From assembly GCA_052379845.1 (NCBI GenBank), contig JBQTCF010000022.1: a stretch of DNA of 64,000 bases. One strand, written 5' to 3'. The notes beneath the pieces were generated by a model, which did no database searches, had not been told where the DNA came from, and was given only the letters and a program-made list of their open reading frames with translations. Origin of the DNA: Roseinatronobacter sp052379845 (GTDB lineage Bacteria > Pseudomonadota > Alphaproteobacteria > Rhodobacterales > Rhodobacteraceae). The position numbers and the translations under genes were made by a program. Numbering within the stretch: position 1 is the stretch's first letter; the number at the start of each line of letters is the position of its first letter. This document shows positions 25,186 through 32,977 of the stretch, piece by piece.

Positions 25186-25905
25186 TCAGGAAGCCGTCAC
25201 CGGCGCAACATGTGCCAGCGCGCCCATATGCGCAGCAAGGCATTGGTTCGAACTAATCACGGGCAGGCCAAGTTCACGGGTCAACGGGGCAAGAATGCCC
25301 AATGTGCGCAGGTTGGTGCAGGACAGAAAGACTGCGTGCAGCTTGCTGCGCTGCGCCAGTGCCCGCGCCGCGTCGGCGATTGAACGGGGGGCGATGCGCG
25401 CGACCCGGGCTTCGACCTGTTCCCCAAATGACAGCATGTCAGGGACAGCAACGCCCGCCGTTTCAAATGCCGCGCGGATCGGTTCGGCCACGGACGCGAT
25501 ATAGGGCGAAACGATCCCCACCCGCGCCAGCCCCAACCGCGCGCACTGGGCGAGTGCGGCGGTCAGCGGATCGGTCACGGCCTTGGTCTGTGTCGCGCCT
25601 GTCACCAATCCGCGCACCCGGTCTGCGCCGATCAGCGTCGTGCCCGACGTGCAGGCATAGCCCACCACATCCAGCGGCTGTGTTGCGGGCAGCAAGCGGG
25701 CCGCACCAGGCAAGGCGCGTTCCATGTTTGCAACGGTGTCGGGCGTCAGTTCCGCGCCTGATGGCACGCGCGTGACATGCAAACGTGCAAGATGCGGGGG
25801 AAACAGGCGGCAGAATTCCTGTTCGATGGTTTCATCGACCTGCAAGACAATCAGACCAAGACGTGGCAGATCGTCGTCCAGCAAGGTATAGGGGAAAGCA
25901 GTCAT
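25186..25905 (-). CDS. Asp/Glu racemase superfamily protein (maleate isomerase / EutA-like)
   Basis: The 239-residue protein has the two catalytic cysteines of the superfamily: VGYACTSGTTLIG in the first half and VFLSCTNLRTLG in the second. RVGIVSPYI lies between them. Maleate cis-trans isomerase, arylmalonate decarboxylase and the ectoine-utilisation protein EutA share this pattern. The start overlaps the M24 peptidase stop (ATGA). Its substrate should be the acid or amino acid processed by the two upstream enzymes, but cannot be named. Confidence 0.8.
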   Translation of the reverse strand: MTAFPYTLLDDDLPRLGLIVLQVDETIEQEFCRLFPPHLARLHVTRVPSGAELTPDTVANMERALPGAARLLPATQPLDVVGYACTSGTTLIGADRVRGLVTGATQTKAVTDPLTAALAQCARLGLARVGIVSPYIASVAEPIRAAFETAGVAVPDMLSFGEQVEARVARIAPRSIADAARALAQRSKLHAVFLSCTNLRTLGILAPLTRELGLPVISSNQCLAAHMGALAHVAPVTAS

Positions 25906-27068
25906 GTCCTGATCTCCGGCAATTCCTCGGGCGCGCGGGGGGACAGCAGTTCTGGCCCATCCGCGCGCAAGACGATGTTTTCTTCATGCACCATGATCTG
26001 CCCTTCACTTGTCACGCAACTGGGTTCCAGTGTCAGAACCATGCCTGCGCGCAAAGGGGTGTCATCCAGCGGGGTGAAGGAGGGCCATTCGGTCAGCGTG
26101 ATGCCCAGCCCATGCCCCAGCCGTCCGTCCCCCGGCGTCACTCCGTGCTTTCGCAGCCCGTCTGACAGCAGGCGATGCATATCGCGCGCCAGCATGCCGG
26201 GGCGCAATGCGGCCAAGGTTTCTTCGGTCGCGTGCCACAGCGCCGCATGGGCGCGGCGTGCCGTGTCAGATGCCGGGCCAATCGCGAAATTGCGGTCGAA
26301 ATCGCAGAAATAGCCGTCCTTCACCGCGCCTGTGTCCAACATCAGGATATCCCCGCATTGCAACGGGCCCGGCCCTGCGGGCGAGATTACATCGCCGTAG
26401 CCATCACGCCCGGCACCACCTGCCACATAGCTGACCCAATCTGCCCCCTCGGATAGCAGCGCGATCTGGAAGTCGCGGAACACTTCGGCCAATGGTCGCC
26501 CCGCCTGCGCGAATTCTGGAACGCGGGCGAAGGCGCGCGCGGCAATGGTGCAGGTGGCGCGGATCTTGGCAATCTCGGCCTCGGATTTCACCTCACGCAC
26601 GCGTTGCACGCAGGCGGTTGCATCTACAAAGCGGCGCGGGGCAAGCCGCATGCGCACCGCCTCGAAATCCTGCAACGGCATGCGCAGATGCGTTTCCAGC
26701 CCCATGGGCAGGCCAATCCGGCCATTTGGCGCAACGGCCTGCGCCAAGGTATCGGTAAGCAGGCTGACACCATCGTCACGCGGGTCGGGCGCGTCCCATG
26801 TGCGGATATCGCGCACCCAACTGCGCCCCATCAGATCGGCCCCAATGGACGGGATCACCGCCACTGGATCGCCCGCATGCGGGACCACCACGAACCAGGG
26901 CCGCGCCGGGCTTTCCCAGAAGCGGGTCAGAAAGCCGGTTGTGTAGTAGATATCGGCGGGCGAGGTCAGAAGCAGCGCGTCCAAGCCTTGTTCTGCCATG
27001 CCTGCCTGAAGGCGGACGATGCGCGCGCGGTATTCCTGCGCGGGAAAGATCAAGGAGCGCTCAGCCAT
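25902..27068 (-). CDS. M24-family metallopeptidase (Xaa-Pro / ectoine hydrolase-like)
   Basis: The 388-residue protein has an N-terminal creatinase-like domain (LDALLLTSPADIYYTTGF) and a C-terminal pita-bread domain. All five metal ligands are visible: Asp in MLDTGAV, Asp in YFCDFDR, His in GHGLGITL, Glu in LTLEPSC and Glu in MVHEENI. It hydrolyses an amide or C-N bond. The start at 27068 overlaps the lyase stop by eight bases. Related proteins occur in ectoine-degradation operons (EutD/DoeA), but the partner deacetylase is absent here, so the substrate is left open. Confidence 0.88.
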   Translation of the reverse strand: MAERSLIFPAQEYRARIVRLQAGMAEQGLDALLLTSPADIYYTTGFLTRFWESPARPWFVVVPHAGDPVAVIPSIGADLMGRSWVRDIRTWDAPDPRDDGVSLLTDTLAQAVAPNGRIGLPMGLETHLRMPLQDFEAVRMRLAPRRFVDATACVQRVREVKSEAEIAKIRATCTIAARAFARVPEFAQAGRPLAEVFRDFQIALLSEGADWVSYVAGGAGRDGYGDVISPAGPGPLQCGDILMLDTGAVKDGYFCDFDRNFAIGPASDTARRAHAALWHATEETLAALRPGMLARDMHRLLSDGLRKHGVTPGDGRLGHGLGITLTEWPSFTPLDDTPLRAGMVLTLEPSCVTSEGQIMVHEENIVLRADGPELLSPRAPEELPEIRT

Positions 27069-28104
27069 CCTCTGGCCCTTCGCTGAGGATGGCCAGCACA
27101 TGCGCATCGGCGGGCAGTTCCAGCCCCGCAACCAGCGCCGCCAGTCCTGCCCCGCCTGAAGGTGTTGTCAGTAGGCCATGCGCGGCCAGCAAGTTTGCGC
27201 CGCGCCGCGCGTCACTTTCGCTGATGGTCACAAAGACATCCGCATCCCGCGCCAGACCATTCAGCGCAATCATCGATGCGGTCTTGCAATCCAGCCTGCC
27301 CATGCAGGACGCGGGGCCGGATGTATCAACCACATGTCCCGCGCGGATGCCTTCCATCAAGGCCGGGGCCGCTTGTGGTTCCACAACGATGATCTGCGGG
27401 CCGTCCCCCCAGACATGGCGCGCATGGGCTGCAACAGCTGCCGCCAGCCCGCCCACACCGGCTTGCAACAGGATATGGCTGGGCGCTGTATCGATCTGCG
27501 CGGCCGCTTCGGCCGCCAGTTGCAGATACCCTTCCATCACGCGCAGTGGCAATTCGGTGTAGCCGGGCCATGAACTGTCGGACAACAACGTCCAGCCTTG
27601 CGCCTGTGCCGCATCGGCTGCAGCCTGCATGCTGGCCTCGTAATCCGCACCGGCGCGCACGACATCTGCCCCCTTGGCACGCAGACGTTCGGCAAATGCC
27701 TCTGGCACCGTATCAGACAGATATATCACGGCCCGCGCCCCGAACAACCACGCCCCAGCCGCCACCGACAACCCGTGATTGCCTGCGCTGGCCGTTATAT
27801 AGACGCGCCCTTGCAGCGCTTGCCGCATGTCATCCGTCTTGCCAGCAGCGGCTTCGCGCGCGATGGCGTGCGCGGCGCCAAGCGCCTTGAAACTGCCCAA
27901 CCCCATACGCGCGCGTTCATCTTTCAGGTGGATGCGCGCAACCCCCAATTCGGCTGCCAGCGATTGCACATCGCGCAGCGGTGTTGGCGCATGGGCGGGA
28001 CATTTCGACAACAGCGCGGTCACATCGGCTGCATGCGCAAGCGGGGCCTGCCCGGCAACCGGAAGCCCATCACCACGCCAAGGATTCTGTATACGTTGCA
28101 TCAC
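27061..28104 (-). CDS. PLP-dependent ammonia-lyase, diaminopropionate ammonia-lyase family
   Basis: The 347-residue fold-type II PLP enzyme has the Schiff-base lysine in GLGSFKALGAAHAI, the Asn/Gly phosphate-side loop in SAGNHGLSVAAGA, the glycine-rich loop in LQAGVGGLAAAV, and SDSSWPGYTELPLRVMEGY, which is typical of 2,3-diaminopropionate ammonia-lyase rather than threonine dehydratase. It would eliminate ammonia from a diamino or hydroxy amino acid to give an oxoacid. It is the first gene of a three-gene operon and divergent from an Lrp regulator. It is slightly shorter than the typical DAPAL. Confidence 0.82.
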   Translation of the reverse strand: MMQRIQNPWRGDGLPVAGQAPLAHAADVTALLSKCPAHAPTPLRDVQSLAAELGVARIHLKDERARMGLGSFKALGAAHAIAREAAAGKTDDMRQALQGRVYITASAGNHGLSVAAGAWLFGARAVIYLSDTVPEAFAERLRAKGADVVRAGADYEASMQAAADAAQAQGWTLLSDSSWPGYTELPLRVMEGYLQLAAEAAAQIDTAPSHILLQAGVGGLAAAVAAHARHVWGDGPQIIVVEPQAAPALMEGIRAGHVVDTSGPASCMGRLDCKTASMIALNGLARDADVFVTISESDARRGANLLAAHGLLTTPSGGAGLAALVAGLELPADAHVLAILSEGPEDG

Positions 28105-28276
28105 TGATGATCCCGTTCTGCTTCACTGCAAACTATCGCAACAAGCGACGGGCGGGTCGGAATATTTGAACCATTCTGCGCCTGAATTCGGCGCATTGCG
28201 GCCAGATCAGGCCGATTTCCGGCGCGATTCTCACAACGAACTTCCCCTGACGCCGGTTTTGCGCATATCTGCTATC

Positions 28277-28738
28277 ATGGATAAATTCGACGCGCTGATA
28301 CTGAACATGCTTCAGCAAAATGCCCGAACCACCGCCGAGGCGATGTCGCATCACGTCGGGTTGTCGCCTGATGCCTGCCGCAAGCGCATGGCGCGACTGC
28401 GATCCTCGGGGATCATCAAGGCCGAGATCGCTGTGCTGGACCCCGCCAGCGTTGGGCGCGGGCTGATCCTGATTGTCGAGGTTACGCTGCAAAACGAACG
28501 CAAGGCCGATCTGGACCGTTTCAAGGCCGCCATGCTGGCCGCGCCCGAGGTCATGCAATGCTACTATGTGACCGGTAACGCGGATTTCATCCTGATCCTG
28601 TCTGCCCACGACATGGCTGATTTCGAAGCCTTCACCCGCCGCCATTTCTTCGCGGAAGACAACGTTCTGCGGTTTCGCACAAGCGCTGTCATGGACCGTG
28701 TCAAAACGGGGCTGGCTGTGCCGGTTGTCACGGATTGA
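28277..28738 (+). CDS. Lrp/AsnC-family transcriptional regulator
   Basis: The 153-residue protein has an N-terminal helix-turn-helix (MDKFDALILNMLQQNARTTAEAMSHHVGLSPDACRKRMARL) and a C-terminal RAM ligand-binding domain (LILIVEVTLQ...YYVTGNADFILILSAHDMADFEAF). It is divergent from the lyase/M24/racemase operon and is its likely regulator, with an amino acid as effector. Similar Lrp proteins (DoeX/AsnC) sit beside ectoine-utilisation genes. An in-frame start nine bases upstream is possible. Confidence 0.92.
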   Translation: MDKFDALILNMLQQNARTTAEAMSHHVGLSPDACRKRMARLRSSGIIKAEIAVLDPASVGRGLILIVEVTLQNERKADLDRFKAAMLAAPEVMQCYYVTGNADFILILSAHDMADFEAFTRRHFFAEDNVLRFRTSAVMDRVKTGLAVPVVTD

Positions 28739-29294
28739 GCCTGTCATCAAAGCCGTGGATTTGGCGCGAACGCAACGCTGGTTTTGAGGCTACCCCGATA
28801 CAAGCCACAGCAATCAATAAACTCAAGTCCCGGCTGCAACCATTCCCGGTTCGCTAGAGCGTGCCCGCGTTCATTCGCAGTCACGCGACCCACTCTAACC
28901 TTATGTTGGCGCATGTCGTTTTGCGCAAAACCGGTTCCCACTTTTGCGCGACTTGCTATAATTCTGAGTGACCGCGTCACAGAGCGCCGCCTTCCGGACC
29001 GACCGGCAGCAAGGGGCCGGGCATGTCAGTGTGGAATATACTGGCACACTCTGCGCAGAGTGGTCCTGTCAGTTATCTCGTGCCTGGACACTCTGAAAGC
29101 GGAAGCCGCTGCTCTTGTTTGTCTTTTGGATACCAAATGGCACAGTCCCCTTATAAAACTGCTGTCGTTTTTGGACGACATTGACAAAAGGAAGCTCGCG
29201 CGAGACGGGTTTGGGGATATTCTCGTTTCCAGGACCTGAATCTGGTATCATGGTGGTCATAGCAGAAGGACCATTTTGTGACACCTTGCCTAAA
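28739..29294. other. intergenic region containing repeat copy B
   Basis: These 556 bases lie between the Lrp gene and the amine oxidase. Apart from the repeat at 28855-28958, nothing recognisable is present. Open frames on both strands have no family features. Confidence 0.4.
28855..28958 (+). repeat. structured intergenic repeat, copy B
   Basis: This plus-orientation copy reads TAGAGCGTGCCCGCG, CACGCGACCCACTCTAACC, TTATGTTGGCGCATGTCG, TTTTGCGCAAAACCGG and CCCACTTTTGCGCGAC. It shares the full order of blocks with copy A (opposite strand). Its first arm has changed (GTGCCCGCG instead of GTGTCGCG), so the first stem is weakened. Confidence 0.8.
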
Positions 29295-30659
29295 ATGGAT
29301 GATGGACCTGTGAGCCGCTTCAAAGTGAGGCGGCGGCTACTTGCCGGGCTCTGCGCCGCCGGACTATTGGGACTGGGCGGAAAACGCGTCAATGCGCAGC
29401 CGTGTCAGCGCATCGTGATCATCGGTGCAGGGCTTGCCGGAATGGCCGCAGCACGCGCGTTGCAGGACGCTGGACAGGATGTGACCATCCTTGAAGCGCA
29501 GGCGCGGATTGGCGGACGCATTCATACATCGCGCCTGTGGCCCGGTCTGCCCATGGACCTGGGCGCAAGCTGGATTCATGGCCAACAGGGCAACCCCCTG
29601 ACGGATCTGGCGCGCGAGGCTGGCGCACGAGGCATCCGAACCAGCTATGATGCTGCGGTGTTGCTGGGCCCACAGGGGGGCACGATTGCCCCTGATCTGC
29701 GCCCGGCCGAACGCATTCTGGCCCATGCGCTGCAGCGCACCACGCGGCTGGAGCGCGATGTGTCGGTGATGGCTGCTTTGGAGGCGTCAGAGGATTGGCG
29801 CGCCGCATCGTCTGAACTTCGTCGGCTGGTGTCATATTTGGTGAATAGCACGCTCGAACAGGAATACGGCAGCGCGGCGAACCAACTCTCTGCATGGTAT
29901 GGACAAGCGGCAGGGGAATTTGGCGGGCCAGATGTCCTGTTCCCGGATGGGTTCGATCGGATCACAGCCCATCTTGCACAGGGGCTGGATATTCGTCTGT
30001 CAGCCGATGTGACCGATATTGCCCCGGGGGCGATACGTCTTGCTGATGGCACCAGATTCCCGGCTGACAGGGTGATTTGCACCCTACCTTTGGGCGTGTT
30101 GAAATCGGGCCGGGTGCAATTTGCACGCCCTTTGGCCCCTGCAAGGATGCAAGCGATCAGCGGGCTGGGCGTGGGGCTTGTGAACAAGTGCTGGCTGCGG
30201 TTCGACCGCGTCCATTGGCCCGATGATGTGGACTGGATCGGCTGGCTTGGGCCGCGCGCAGGCTATTGGGGCGAATGGGTGTCACTGTCACGCGCCACAG
30301 GCGCGTCAGTTCTGCTGGGACTGAATGCCGCCGATGCGGCCAAAGACATTGAAACGCTAGATGACCGCGCAACGATCGCCAATGCGCACGCGGCCTTGCG
30401 CGCGATGTTTGGCACGCGTTTCCCCGCACCGATTGCTGCGCAAATCACGCGTTGGGGGCAGGATCGATACGCAGTCGGTAGTTACAGCTTCAACGCTGTC
30501 GGCACCAGCAGCGCGACCCGAAATGCATTGGCCGGGTCGGACTGGGACGGACATCTTTGGTTCGCGGGCGAGGCCACATCGCCAACCCACTTTGGTACTG
30601 CGCATGGGGCAGTGTTGTCGGGACGTGAAACAGCCCGCAGGATCTTGTCCCATGGCTGA
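29295..30659 (+). CDS. flavin monoamine oxidase family protein with Tat-like signal
   Basis: The 454-residue protein has a Tat-like signal (residues 8-34: RFKVRRRLLAGLCAAGLLGLGG..VNAQP), the FAD motif IVIIGAGLAGMAAARALQDAG, the GG-R motif ARIGGRIHTSR, WIHG, and the C-terminal amine-oxidase motif LWFAGEATSPTHFGTAHGA. It oxidises an amine or polyamine, probably in the periplasm. The start at 29295 gives a compact signal; GTG 29310 or ATG 29250 are alternatives. It stands alone between two intergenic regions. Confidence 0.88.
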   Translation: MDDGPVSRFKVRRRLLAGLCAAGLLGLGGKRVNAQPCQRIVIIGAGLAGMAAARALQDAGQDVTILEAQARIGGRIHTSRLWPGLPMDLGASWIHGQQGNPLTDLAREAGARGIRTSYDAAVLLGPQGGTIAPDLRPAERILAHALQRTTRLERDVSVMAALEASEDWRAASSELRRLVSYLVNSTLEQEYGSAANQLSAWYGQAAGEFGGPDVLFPDGFDRITAHLAQGLDIRLSADVTDIAPGAIRLADGTRFPADRVICTLPLGVLKSGRVQFARPLAPARMQAISGLGVGLVNKCWLRFDRVHWPDDVDWIGWLGPRAGYWGEWVSLSRATGASVLLGLNAADAAKDIETLDDRATIANAHAALRAMFGTRFPAPIAAQITRWGQDRYAVGSYSFNAVGTSSATRNALAGSDWDGHLWFAGEATSPTHFGTAHGAVLSGRETARRILSHG

Positions 30660-30977
30660 TATGCGCTGAGCTGTCCTTCTGGATATTGCAGAGATTCCCT
30701 ACATGATTTGTGCGTTGCAAGGTCGGCAAGCTTTCACCGTATCAGCTTTCAGTCCCGCTGACATTGTATGGAACGGTGCATGCTAGGGTATTTCAGTTCC
30801 TGGTCGCTGCAGCTGGGATGAAAGCACTTTTCTTTTAACTGGTGTCCAATAAGGCAAATGCACGGAAAGCGCTGGATTTTTAATCATGCGCCACATTCTG
30901 CCAGATCCGTCAGCAAACATCTGTTGCGATGTCTCGCTGTCGGTGTGCTGTGGGCGGAAACGTTGCCGCAAAGACCA
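30660..30977. other. promoter region upstream of nasT
   Basis: These 318 bases precede the nitrate-assimilation operon. No gene is supported. I looked for a -24/-12 (sigma-54) box and an NtrC-type dyad and saw no convincing one. Confidence 0.35.
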
Positions 30978-31553
30978 ATGAAACTTCACATCGTCATCGT
31001 CGAACCAGATGAAGCCCGCGCCAAGCTTGTCATGGAAAGCTTGCAGCCCCTTGGCCACCAGATAACGGTGATCGCTGAGGTGTCCGGACTTGCAAGACGC
31101 GTGCGTGAGATTGCACCTGATATTGTGTTGATCGACATGTCGGACCCATCGCGCGACACGCTGGAGGAAATGGCGCTGGCATCTGGCCCGTTGGAGCGCC
31201 CTGTGGCGTTCTTTGTGGACCGCACGGACCGTGACCTGACGCAGCAAGCGATTGAGGCCGGGGTGTCTGCCTATGTTGTTGACGGTCTGCAGCCAGAACG
31301 TGTGGCCACAGTGATGGATGCCGCCATTGCAAGGTTCCAGATGTTTCGTCGTATGCGCGTGGAGTTGGAGACCACGCGTCGCGCGCTGGAAGAGCGCAAG
31401 TTGATCGACCGCGCCAAGGGCATCTTGATGAAGGCACGCAGTATTGGTGAAGACGAGGCTTATGCCTTGTTGCGCAAGACCGCGATGGACCAAGGGCGCA
31501 AGGTGGCTGAAGTTGCCAGCGCATTGGTCACGGCGGCGGGGCTTTTGTCATGA
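30978..31553 (+). CDS. nasT: nitrate-responsive ANTAR antiterminator NasT
   Basis: The 191-residue protein has a receiver-like domain (HIVIVEPDEARA..., putative acceptor in IVLIDMSDPSRD) and a C-terminal ANTAR RNA-binding domain (LEERKLIDRAKGILMKARSIGEDEAYALLRKTAMDQGRKVAEVA). NasT-type proteins bind two-hairpin leader RNAs and prevent early termination; NasS holds NasT inactive without nitrate. The gene overlaps nasS by four bases. A matching RNA target lies upstream of nrtA at 32848-32929. The start is the ATG giving MKLHIVIVEP; upstream in-frame codons do not fit the family. Confidence 0.93.
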   Translation: MKLHIVIVEPDEARAKLVMESLQPLGHQITVIAEVSGLARRVREIAPDIVLIDMSDPSRDTLEEMALASGPLERPVAFFVDRTDRDLTQQAIEAGVSAYVVDGLQPERVATVMDAAIARFQMFRRMRVELETTRRALEERKLIDRAKGILMKARSIGEDEAYALLRKTAMDQGRKVAEVASALVTAAGLLS

Positions 31554-32719
31554 ACCTGACCCCTTTGCGCTTGGGATTCGTGCCTTTGCTTGACATGGCC
31601 CCGATTGTGATAGCCCGCGAAATGGGTTTTGCGCAGGCCGAGGGGCTGGGACTGGAACTGATGCGCGCCCCGTCTTGGTCAAGCCTGCGGGACATGCTGC
31701 TGTGGGGGCAGGTCGACGCAGCGCAGATGCTGGCCCCTGTCCCCGTGGCCATGGCCATGGGGCTGGGCGGGGCGGTGGCGCGGCTGGATATCCTGCAGGT
31801 TCTGTCGATCAATGGCGATGTGATCGGCGTGTCGCAGGACGTAGCCGGACGCTTGCGCCGCGCGGGTCATGATTTCGGGTTTTGTGATGCATCGCGCGCG
31901 CGCGATGATCTGGTGCGTGCCATTGACCGTCCCTTGCGGATCGGCGTGCCGTTTCCGTTTTCAACCCATGTTGAACTGGTAAGCTATTGGCTGCGCGAAA
32001 CCAGCATTGAATATGAACTCTGCACAATTCCGCCGCCCCGCATGGCCGATGCCCTTGCGGCGGGCGAGGTAGATGCGTTCTGCGTTGGCGAACCTTGGGG
32101 GTCTGTAGCAGTAGAGCTGGGTGCGGCCACGCTCTTGTTGCCAAGTCGTACGATCTGGGCGGTTGCACCGGAAAAAGTGCTGGCCGCACGGCACGAATGG
32201 GTCAAGGACAACCCTGCGCTAACAGGGCGTTTGATGCGCGCGATCTGGCGCGCTGCCAAATGGCTTGGCGTGCCGGCAAACCGGTCTATCACGTCTGACA
32301 TTCTGGCCCGCCCCGAATACGTTAACGCCCCGGTGGAGCTTCTGGACCGTGCCTTGCGGGGCGAGATGGTAATTTCTGCGCAAGGCGAACTGCGGCAGGT
32401 GCCCGACATGATCCGGTTTTTTGACGGGGCTGCAAGTTTCCCGTGGCGGTCACAAGCGGCCTGGTTTGCTGCGCAGCTGGCGGCACGCCATGACCTTGAT
32501 CTGACGCGAAGCATAGTTACGGCCAAGGCAATCTGCCGCACTGACCTGTACCGCCAGAACCTGCGCATGGCTGGTGCTGATTTACCCGGAGCGTCCGAGA
32601 AGCTGGAAGGTAGTCTGCACCACCCGACAGCAGTTGCTTCTGAGCGCGGGCAGATGATCCTGGCGCCAGATGCTTTCTTCGATGGTCAGGTTTTCGACGC
32701 CAGCCAATATTCGCGCTGA
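31550..32719 (+). CDS. nasS: cytoplasmic nitrate sensor NasS (NrtA-like)
   Basis: The 389-residue protein is related to the nitrate-binding protein NrtA (LRLGFVPLLDMAPIVIARE, FSTHVELVSYWLRE, CTIPPPRMADALAAGEVDAFCVGEPWGS) but has no signal peptide, as expected for the cytoplasmic sensor NasS. It binds nitrate or nitrite and releases NasT. Its ATG overlaps the nasT stop (ATGA). The gene is followed by the 258-base leader with the ANTAR target. Confidence 0.92.
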   Translation: MNLTPLRLGFVPLLDMAPIVIAREMGFAQAEGLGLELMRAPSWSSLRDMLLWGQVDAAQMLAPVPVAMAMGLGGAVARLDILQVLSINGDVIGVSQDVAGRLRRAGHDFGFCDASRARDDLVRAIDRPLRIGVPFPFSTHVELVSYWLRETSIEYELCTIPPPRMADALAAGEVDAFCVGEPWGSVAVELGAATLLLPSRTIWAVAPEKVLAARHEWVKDNPALTGRLMRAIWRAAKWLGVPANRSITSDILARPEYVNAPVELLDRALRGEMVISAQGELRQVPDMIRFFDGAASFPWRSQAAWFAAQLAARHDLDLTRSIVTAKAICRTDLYRQNLRMAGADLPGASEKLEGSLHHPTAVASERGQMILAPDAFFDGQVFDASQYSR

Positions 32720-32847
32720 TTTTTTCAGCACTGAATTGCTGCAGGCGCAAAATGGCGCTGTCCCGCCGGATTTCAGCTTGTTTCGCGCCAGTCTGGAAGA
32801 AAGGATGAAGGCAACCGGATCGGCAACGCTGTCGATTCGCAAAATCA

Positions 32848-32883
32848 GGGTTCAATGATGAACTCTTATGGGCACAGCCGCCT
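32848..32883 (+). promoter_or_regulatory. tandem ANTAR-target hairpins of the nrtA leader
   Basis: Hairpin P1: GGGTTC (32848-32853), hexaloop AATGAT, GAACTC (32860-32865), all six pairs formed with one G-U. After a four-base linker comes P2: GGGC (32870-32873), hexaloop ACAGCC, GCCT (32880-32883). Both loops have A at position 1 and G at position 4, the known recognition rule of ANTAR proteins. P2 uses the same bases as the 5' arm of the terminator, so NasT binding to P1-P2 would prevent the terminator from forming. Confidence 0.78.
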
Positions 32884-32929
32884 GACCTGATTGCGCAACC
32901 CCTGCGCAATATAGGTCGGCGGCTTTTTT
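32876..32929 (+). terminator. intrinsic terminator (attenuator) upstream of nrtA
   Basis: A long stem forms by AGCCGCC (32876-32882) with GGCGGCT (32918-32924), GACCT with AGGTC, and TTGCGCA with TGCGCAA around an ACCCC loop, followed by a six-T run (32924-32929). It lies about 50 bases before the nrtA start and would stop transcription unless the overlapping ANTAR hairpin P2 is held by NasT. Confidence 0.88.
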
Positions 32930-32977
32930 CGTTTCCGGCCCGCGAAACGTCGGGCTTCAGTCAAAGGACACAGCATT

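Noticed and set aside
25186..28738. naming the operon as ectoine degradation (eut/doe)
   Set aside because: The deacetylase, the cyclodeaminase and transaminase partners are missing and the lyase resembles another family.
30660..30977. sigma-54/NtrC promoter for the nitrate operon
   Set aside because: No GG-N10-GC pair with correct spacing and no convincing NtrC dyad was found.
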